From the NCBI GenBank assembly GCA_030849065.1, contig JASAON010001472.1, forward strand, positions 1 to 36,890: a stretch of DNA of 36,890 nucleotides. Reading direction: 5' to 3'. This DNA is from Jaenimonas drosophilae. Its lineage: Eukaryota > Euglenozoa > Kinetoplastea > Trypanosomatida > Trypanosomatidae. The position numbers and the translations under genes are program-made. Shown in pieces: positions 31,459 to 36,890 of the stretch (its first letter is position 1; every line of letters begins with the position of its first letter). The notes below the pieces were generated by a model. It was not told where the DNA came from, searched no databases, and was given only the letters and a program-made list of their open reading frames with translations.

Positions 31459-34071
31459 TCACCGTGGCGGAGGATGCTGAGGATTCGATTTCTGCGTACA
31501 CCGCGTACTTGATGGAACCGCCTCCACTGGCCGAAGGATGGGCCTAAACCCTCTTCTGTTGCCCCCCGACACAATTCCTGTCGCTGGTGCCGTCGTCCCA
31601 TGTATCCGTGATGCAGCGGGCGGTGAAACTTCACCCGGGGGTGTCGGAAGACGACTGGGTTGAGCAGGGGAGCTCCTCCGAACGATGGAATGATGGTGGT
31701 GCGACGTAGGACGGACAGGAACTTGGCGCGCTGCTGCACGCTCATGATTGCCCACTTCTGCTGACGAAGTGACGGTGCTGGACCCGTTTGTGTGGTTGAA
31801 GCTGTCGGTGTCCGTCGACCGGGCCTGAAGACGCGTCGCATGTTGTGCGGGTGTCGAGGTAGCTGGCGGCGCCCTCGGTGAGTGGGCCTCACTGAGCGAA
31901 AGTTGTCGCCAACTCGAACCACGTCGGTGACTATCGTTGAGAACGTCATGCTGCTCCTGCAGTGCGGTGCGCCAACGGTTCATTGGAACCAGACGCATCC
32001 GCGGAAACACGGAATCGGGGACGCGATCGGACGCCCCATTTGTGGTGGAGGAGAGGCCGTTCACCGCACCTCGGGCGGCTGAGATGATTGGCCGCCGCCT
32101 CGGGAGAGAGGCAGTTCGATTTAGTGCCGCATGACCACCCATGCTGCGTGGGCGACCTTCCGTCGGTGGAGCAACGGTGGTGGCCCGTACACCAGTGCGA
32201 GGGAATAGGCGATTTTGGCTGCTGACGGAGGAGGGACTGATGGGCTCCTCACGCTCCGAGAGTCGCGGCTGGGTGGAGTAGCGGAGGCCATTATCAAACT
32301 GCCGCTGGCGCTTCTCCTGAGATGGGCGACGACGTGCCAGGCTCATCGCCTCAGGGGAGGGGAGGTTGGAGCCTGTGGGTCTGGTCACCCCCTCCCCGGC
32401 GGTCCGGCGTGATGGGGTCACGCGAGGTGATCGCATCCGTGACGGCGCAACGGCCGAAGAGTCGGTGCTCACTATGGGTGTGGAGGCTTCCGCATCGAGC
32501 TGGCGCATCATGGCGGTGTTGGCGGGCACTCGGCGAGAGATGCTGAGGCGGCGGAATGTTAGTCGGCCGGGGTGATCGGGCGGAGGGCTCGGCGCCGCCC
32601 CACTCCTCACTGTTGGAAGTGCCTCCAGTCGATGCTCCTCCTCTTCATCCTCACTGGAGTCGTTGCTTGATGCATCAACATCGACGTACTCTGGTGTCAT
32701 GTGGCTTGGTACACTCGAGTGGGAGTTCATCCTACTGTTCTCACTATCTTCACTACTGCTGCTGCTTTCACTGCTACTTGTATCCGGCATGGCGGTGGTG
32801 CCCCTTGTCATTGCGTGATGCAGACGCCGCCAGCGATTGGCCTCTGTGGCTTCCGATAGCGTTTGGCTGCTGCGTCGGCCTGATTGGGGCTGAGATGGCG
32901 AGTACTTGTTTGTCACAACGCTTGCTGCCTCCCCAACCGTCCACCACGCTGGGGCTGGATGCTCAGCCTTGAGAACGGGCCCAAGGCTCACACGGCAGTT
33001 GGGGCAGGTTGATGTACGCTCCAGCCAGGGTTGCAGGCAGGACCAGCAAAACACGTGGTCGCATGGAAGGCGGCAAACGATTGCCGGTGAGACGGAGACG
33101 TCCGACTGCATCATCTCATCGTATGCATCGAGACAAATGGAGCAGTGCTCCCGCTCCACCTGCTGGAGGGACCTCACCAACTCCGGGGTGAGCTTCATCT
33201 TGTCGATGGCCGACATCTCTTCCTCCTCCAGTGGCCGTTCAGAGTACTGATTGCCTGCAATGGTGGTGAATAAGCGGTTCAGCTCCTCCATCAAGAGAGG
33301 ATTGTTGCTGATCCCATCTCCACTCCCGCCAAAAATGCTTTGGTTGAGAAGAACATTGGTGACGATTGCGCGGATCAATAGTTCCTGCGGGTTGGTCGTG
33401 GTGGTTGCAGGATCGCCAAAGAGGCTACTTGCTGGAAATGAGAAACGCGGGCCCTGTGTCAGGTTCACGTCTGGTGCGTCAGGAACTGATGGTTCATGTG
33501 GGTGGGCTCCATCCACATCAAGTGGGCGAGAAAGCCTACGATGAAGGGAGGAGAGGGGAGGCTCGACGTTTTCCCCAGTCGAGGTGCTCGCACCACTGGA
33601 CTCAACTATGCGGATGAGGAGCACGTTGCCGCCCGACGTTACCACAGCGAATTGCTCCCGAGGACGGCTGCCCGCTCCGCCGGTTCCTGTGGAAGAAGAG
33701 AGAGCATTGATGGCCCGACTGCTGCCGAGTCGGTCCTCTCGATTGCGGAGGGATGGGCTAAGAAACCCACCACGAGATAGTGCGGAGCGCGGGGCTTCCT
33801 CCTCCCCGTCATCATCATCATCTTCGTTCCTGATGCGCGGAAGCTCCCTCAGCAACGATCGATGCGCAGAGTCACCTAAAGTGAGCGGATTGCGACCCAT
33901 GGGTGATCGCGGTGGGGGGTTTGAGGAGAGGGCATTCGCGGGAGGCATCGCCGCGTTCATCGCTGCGATGCCTCCCGTGGTTAGAGCCTGAAGAAGATCC
34001 AGAAAAGGATTGGTGGGGGCTGAGTCTTCTTCATTCTCATCACTGTTCGGGATTACACGCCGTGGGAACAT
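31459..34071 (-). CDS. RING-finger protein, probable E3 ubiquitin ligase
   Basis: This 870-residue protein has one C3HC4 RING finger at about residues 310-359. The start is CSICLDAYDE, then an insertion, then LPCDHVFCWSCLQPWLERTS and TCPNCR. All eight zinc ligands are present. The sequence resembles RNF115/126-type RINGs but has Cys, not His, at the fifth ligand. The flanking helix IDKMKLTPELVRSL precedes it. The N-terminal 300 residues have short ordered patches (LLIRAIVTNVLLNQSIFGG). The 500-residue tail is basic, Ser/Arg/Pro-rich and disordered with an acidic Ser patch (SSSESSSSSEDSENS). It should transfer ubiquitin from an E2 to bound substrates, which are unknown. The TTG before ATG 34071 is not the start. 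Confidence 0.87.
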   Translation of the reverse strand: MFPRRVIPNSDENEEDSAPTNPFLDLLQALTTGGIAAMNAAMPPANALSSNPPPRSPMGRNPLTLGDSAHRSLLRELPRIRNEDDDDDGEEEAPRSALSRGGFLSPSLRNREDRLGSSRAINALSSSTGTGGAGSRPREQFAVVTSGGNVLLIRIVESSGASTSTGENVEPPLSSLHRRLSRPLDVDGAHPHEPSVPDAPDVNLTQGPRFSFPASSLFGDPATTTTNPQELLIRAIVTNVLLNQSIFGGSGDGISNNPLLMEELNRLFTTIAGNQYSERPLEEEEMSAIDKMKLTPELVRSLQQVEREHCSICLDAYDEMMQSDVSVSPAIVCRLPCDHVFCWSCLQPWLERTSTCPNCRVSLGPVLKAEHPAPAWWTVGEAASVVTNKYSPSQPQSGRRSSQTLSEATEANRWRRLHHAMTRGTTAMPDTSSSESSSSSEDSENSRMNSHSSVPSHMTPEYVDVDASSNDSSEDEEEEHRLEALPTVRSGAAPSPPPDHPGRLTFRRLSISRRVPANTAMMRQLDAEASTPIVSTDSSAVAPSRMRSPRVTPSRRTAGEGVTRPTGSNLPSPEAMSLARRRPSQEKRQRQFDNGLRYSTQPRLSEREEPISPSSVSSQNRLFPRTGVRATTVAPPTEGRPRSMGGHAALNRTASLPRRRPIISAARGAVNGLSSTTNGASDRVPDSVFPRMRLVPMNRWRTALQEQHDVLNDSHRRGSSWRQLSLSEAHSPRAPPATSTPAQHATRLQARSTDTDSFNHTNGSSTVTSSAEVGNHERAAARQVPVRPTSHHHHSIVRRSSPAQPSRLPTPPGEVSPPAASRIHGTTAPATGIVSGGNRRGFRPILRPVEAVPSSTRCTQKSNPQHPPPR

Positions 34072-35067
34072 CAAACCTCAGCAACTGTCAGAGAGTGACC
34101 CCTGTGTCTGGTACAGATACGGTGCTGTATAGTCAACCTTATATCGGTGAAGCTGAACACCTACAGCGTTCTTGTGTTCGGGGCAACTGCGAGTTCTGAG
34201 TGAGTGGCAAGATGGGTGGTGGATCTGGGAGAGGGGAGTCTCTGCGAGGAATGGGATCTGAAGTAGGGGTCTACGACACGGGTTCAGAATAAAATAAACA
34301 AAGGTACAAATTTGTGTACCGTAGGACAATGCAAGACAGCGTGCTGTGGGGCAAGATAGCCGTTCGCTCTCTCACAGCCACAAGGTGGCTGGCCCAAAAA
34401 ATGTTTGATGATGGCTGTACAAAGTTGGATAGCCCGCACAGTGGACTGTCGACTATTCTGTACACTTTGCTAGAGGTTATTACCCACGAGCTGAAAGCAG
34501 AGACACAACCCAAACACGTACATATCGAAAGTACAAGGCAAAGAGAGGAAAGAAGAGAGTACAGGGAGTGTCACAGGCGAGCGTCCCTCCACACGAGAGA
34601 GCTGTATCACGTCGCAACAACAGAACGCTCATCAAGGAGCACTTCTTCCTCGTGGGGTGAGAAGACAGTTGAGGTCTTTATTATGATCTCCCAGCTCTCT
34701 CTTTGTCCATCACCTACGCACCCAGAAGCCCGTGGCTGGGCTGAGTTCAATGCACCGCGCTGCTGCAATGGTCAGTCTGCCACTATCCGTCGACATTGAC
34801 GGACTACTCCATGGTGGTCGAGATAAGAGTGGCAGACATGACATCATTCGAGCAGTGCTGGCACAAATCGAGTTTCCAGGTGGGATGCAAGTGCTTCCAA
34901 GAAGAACTGAATAAACGAAGACTGTGAGGAACTTGCAAGTTCCAACAAGGGAGATGGGGCTGCTGCAGAAACGTAGATGGATGACCCATCCAGTGAAGCG
35001 TTGCCGTCAGAGGCGGATCACCTTGCCTCCACATGTTTCATGGTGGACGCTCTCCATGCACACGTGT
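34072..35067. other. Intergenic region
   Basis: These 996 bases are the longest gene-free stretch. A modest acceptor candidate for the RING gene lies at about 34225-34247 (sense GACTCCCCTCTCCCAG). A plus-strand open frame of 161 codons starts with GTG and runs against the gene direction; I do not accept it. The remainder is presumably DnaJ 3' untranslated sequence. Confidence 0.45.
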
Positions 35068-36453
35068 TTAGGACGTGAACCACGATCGGTACCGATTCTT
35101 TAGCTCCTGAAGCTGTGGGTCCTTGAGCTCCAAGGGCTTCTCATCCTTGGCGAAGTCGGCGATAGCCTTCTGCTGCTGCTCCGTGAGGGTTGTGGGGAGG
35201 AGAATGGCAAAGTGGATGAACATGTCACCCTTCTTGTTCTGGTTTGGCCGGTGAACACCACGCCCGCGGAGCACCAGCTTATCGCCCTGCTGCGTTCCTG
35301 CTGGAACCTTGGTCTCGACCTCACCCGTTAATGTTGGCACACGCACAGTGCCGCCAAGGACTGCCGTGGAGAGCGAGATGGCTGAGATGACGTGGATATC
35401 ACAGCCATCACGATGGAAGACTGGATGCTCCTCCACGGTAATCTCCACATAGAGATTGCCTGGTGGGCCGTTGCGCACGCCAGCCTCACCCCTTCCGGTG
35501 ACCTTGAGACGTTCCTTTGTGTCTACACCCTTGGGGACGGGAAGGGTCTGTACACTGCGATCCTTCACCAATCCCTTCCCACTGCACTGGGTGCAGGTGC
35601 TACGTCCCAGCTCACCCGTACCCCCGCAGTTGGTGCAGTCCTGTTGCATGTGGAAGAAGCCCGTCGACATCACCTTCTTTCCTCGCCCTCCACAGTGTGG
35701 GCACTTAGAGTGAGATCCGGAGTCCTGAAACCCACTTCCCGTGCACGCACCGCATCGGCGCATCGTGTTGTAGGAGATCTCCTTCTGGCACCCATTCACA
35801 GCCTCGAGGAAGCCCAGTTTCAGTCGGTAGTGGATATCTGCGCCAGGCTCTGGCCCCTGAGGCTTCTTGGCCTTGTCCTTGCCACCACCACTCATCTTCT
35901 GAAAGATCTCTTCGAAGTCGTTGAAGCTAAAGCCGCCCTGGCCGTTGCCGGCCTGCGCGAAGGGATTCGCCCCGCCAAAGGGGTTGGCCCCACCTGCACC
36001 ACCGCCAAAGGGGTTGAAGCCTCCCGGACCGCCGCCGCCCCCGCCGAAGTTGCCGGCGGCATTGGCATTGCCCGTCATGTCGTACATGCTGCGCTTCTGC
36101 GGGTCCGAGAGGGTCTCATAGGCCTGCTTCGCCTCGGCGAAGTCTTCTGCAGCACGGGGGTTGGGGTTGACATCTGGATGGAGTGTCTTGGCCTTCTTCT
36201 TGTAGGCTGACTTGATTTGCTCAGGTGTAGCATTGCGGGCAATACCCAACACACCGTACAGATCCTTTTTCGTGGAGCTACTCTGGAAACGGCGCGGCTG
36301 GTGAAGTGAGACGGCCGCAGCCATCAACGGGGCCGAGGATGCCATCGTCGCCAGCAAACCACCTGTGGAGCGGTTAACATTGGGGCAGAGAGACCGAAGA
36401 AGGGCCCCTCCCGTGCCCACACGGCGCAGCAGTACCTGCTGTTGTCGGTACAT
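35068..36453 (-). CDS. Mitochondrial type I DnaJ (Mdj1/Tid1-like)
   Basis: This 461-residue protein has a basic presequence (MYRQQQVLLRRVGTGGALLR, ending near RRFQSS, about 1-58). A J-domain follows at 64-126 with the HPD triad (TLHPDVNPN, 92-94), then a Gly/Phe linker at about 134-184 with NPFGG repeats. The zinc region has four CxxCxGxG elements: CGACTGSG, CPHCGGRG, CTNCGGTG and CTQCSGKG (about 234-294). A C-terminal substrate-binding domain runs to 461. This is the complete type I (class A) plan. It stimulates mitochondrial Hsp70 ATP hydrolysis and delivers unfolded clients. In kinetoplastids mtDnaJ proteins have also been linked to maintenance of the mitochondrial DNA network. The frame's upstream TTG is not the start. 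Confidence 0.95.
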   Translation of the reverse strand: MYRQQQVLLRRVGTGGALLRSLCPNVNRSTGGLLATMASSAPLMAAAVSLHQPRRFQSSSTKKDLYGVLGIARNATPEQIKSAYKKKAKTLHPDVNPNPRAAEDFAEAKQAYETLSDPQKRSMYDMTGNANAAGNFGGGGGGPGGFNPFGGGAGGANPFGGANPFAQAGNGQGGFSFNDFEEIFQKMSGGGKDKAKKPQGPEPGADIHYRLKLGFLEAVNGCQKEISYNTMRRCGACTGSGFQDSGSHSKCPHCGGRGKKVMSTGFFHMQQDCTNCGGTGELGRSTCTQCSGKGLVKDRSVQTLPVPKGVDTKERLKVTGRGEAGVRNGPPGNLYVEITVEEHPVFHRDGCDIHVISAISLSTAVLGGTVRVPTLTGEVETKVPAGTQQGDKLVLRGRGVHRPNQNKKGDMFIHFAILLPTTLTEQQQKAIADFAKDEKPLELKDPQLQELKNRYRSWFTS

Positions 36454-36853
36454 GTGAAGTAAGCCGTTAACCAACAGGCCTTGTACGAAATCAGTAGTCC
36501 ACTCCGCGAGGAATCAGCACACGTGGGTGGGCAATGGCTTGACTGCGATATTCGTGTGTTATGTCTATCGGTGTAAGCCTCTGTGATGTGATGAATAATG
36601 GGCGGCAACGCACACAGTGGTGGTGTGAAGAGTGAGGCGCACAAGAACCTCTTCGAATCACTTGACGCTGCTTGGCTACAAGATGACATAGAGAACGGAA
36701 GGAGAATGTGGTTCACAATACAAAGTTTCACAAAAACGACTCGCAGCTACGACACACACATGCCATGAGAGGGCACACAAGGATGCTGAAAACTTATTCA
36801 AATCATCTGAAATCATCAGTGTTCATTTGCTTGCGCGCGTCCCAACGACGAAC
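36454..36853. other. Intergenic region
   Basis: These 400 bases hold the DnaJ leader and the 3' untranslated region of the gene at the right edge. C/T-rich but interrupted sense-strand sequence lies around 36600-36640. No clear single acceptor was chosen. Confidence 0.45.
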
Positions 36854-36890
36854 TTAAGCCATCACGTTGCGCATGGTGATCTTGCCCTTG
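36854..36890 (-). CDS. 3' end of an unidentified gene
   Basis: The reading frame entering from the right edge ends KGKITMRNVMA and then TAA at 36856-36854. Codon choice (AAG, GGC, ATC, ACC, CGC, AAC, GTG) is that of a well-expressed gene, unlike the AT-richer sequence just to its left, so I believe this is the C-terminus of a real gene. Eleven residues are too few to name it. Confidence 0.5.
   Translation of the reverse strand, partial: KGKITMRNVMA

Noticed and set aside
31257..31949. Minus-strand open frame of 230 codons overlapping the RING gene end
   Set aside because: It is an out-of-frame shadow of the Arg-rich tail. The RING frame is much longer and has a clear domain.
34314..34799. 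Plus-strand open frame of 161 codons
   Set aside because: GTG start, wrong direction for the cluster, no recognisable domain.

Overview
The window looks like nuclear DNA of a trypanosomatid (kinetoplastid) protist. All 21 supportable genes lie on the minus strand. They are intron-free, have ordinary stop codons, and are separated by 150 to 1000 bases of non-coding sequence. Many are preceded on their sense strand by a pyrimidine tract followed by the first AG, 20 to 150 bases before the ATG. This is the layout of a polycistronic gene cluster processed by spliced-leader trans-splicing. Products fit this reading: a divergent mitochondrial peptide deformylase, mitochondrial ribosomal protein uL30m, Pescadillo, a kinetoplastid-style RING protein and many long disordered proteins. 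The species cannot be fixed from sequence alone. One ambiguous base (N at 1011) shows this is a draft assembly.

Layout in the direction of transcription (right to left): the last codons of an unknown gene (36890-36854); a mitochondrial type I DnaJ (36453-35068); a RING-finger protein with a long disordered tail (34071-31459); a twin CX9C protein (30712-30275); two adjacent, very divergent SKP1/elongin-C-like proteins (29582-28353 and 27741-27082); a 1738-residue Pro-rich protein with about eleven 26-30-residue repeats (26741-21525); a TPR/IQ-motif protein with an N-myristoylation signal (20921-18243); a 153-residue acidic protein sharing a Thr-rich motif with it (17642-17181); a disordered 504-residue protein (16849-15335); uL30m (14936-14256); a Siw14/Oca-type phosphatase-like protein that lacks the catalytic arginine (14064-11974); a basic Ser/Arg-rich protein (11554-9158); peptide deformylase (8995-7826); Pescadillo (7636-5624); a possible axonemal protein (5034-4189); an LRR-like protein (3612-2632); a NAC-alpha-derived UBA-only protein (2372-2130); a truncated NAC-alpha copy ending at the N (1173-1012); intact NAC-alpha (772-260); and the first codons of ribosomal protein uL16/RPL10 (39-1).

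Neighbouring genes in such clusters are co-transcribed but usually not functionally related. Themes still recur: protein birth and folding (NAC-alpha, RPL10, deformylase, DnaJ), ribosome building (Pescadillo, uL30m) and ubiquitin-type factors (RING, two SKP1/elongin-C-like). The local duplications (three NAC-alpha relatives, two elongin-C-like genes, two Thr-rich-motif genes) are the most unusual aspect. Starts were set to the first plausible ATG downstream of a likely splice acceptor, so several differ from the longest open frame, which begins at a non-ATG codon. No tRNA, rRNA, transposon, CRISPR array or strand switch was seen.
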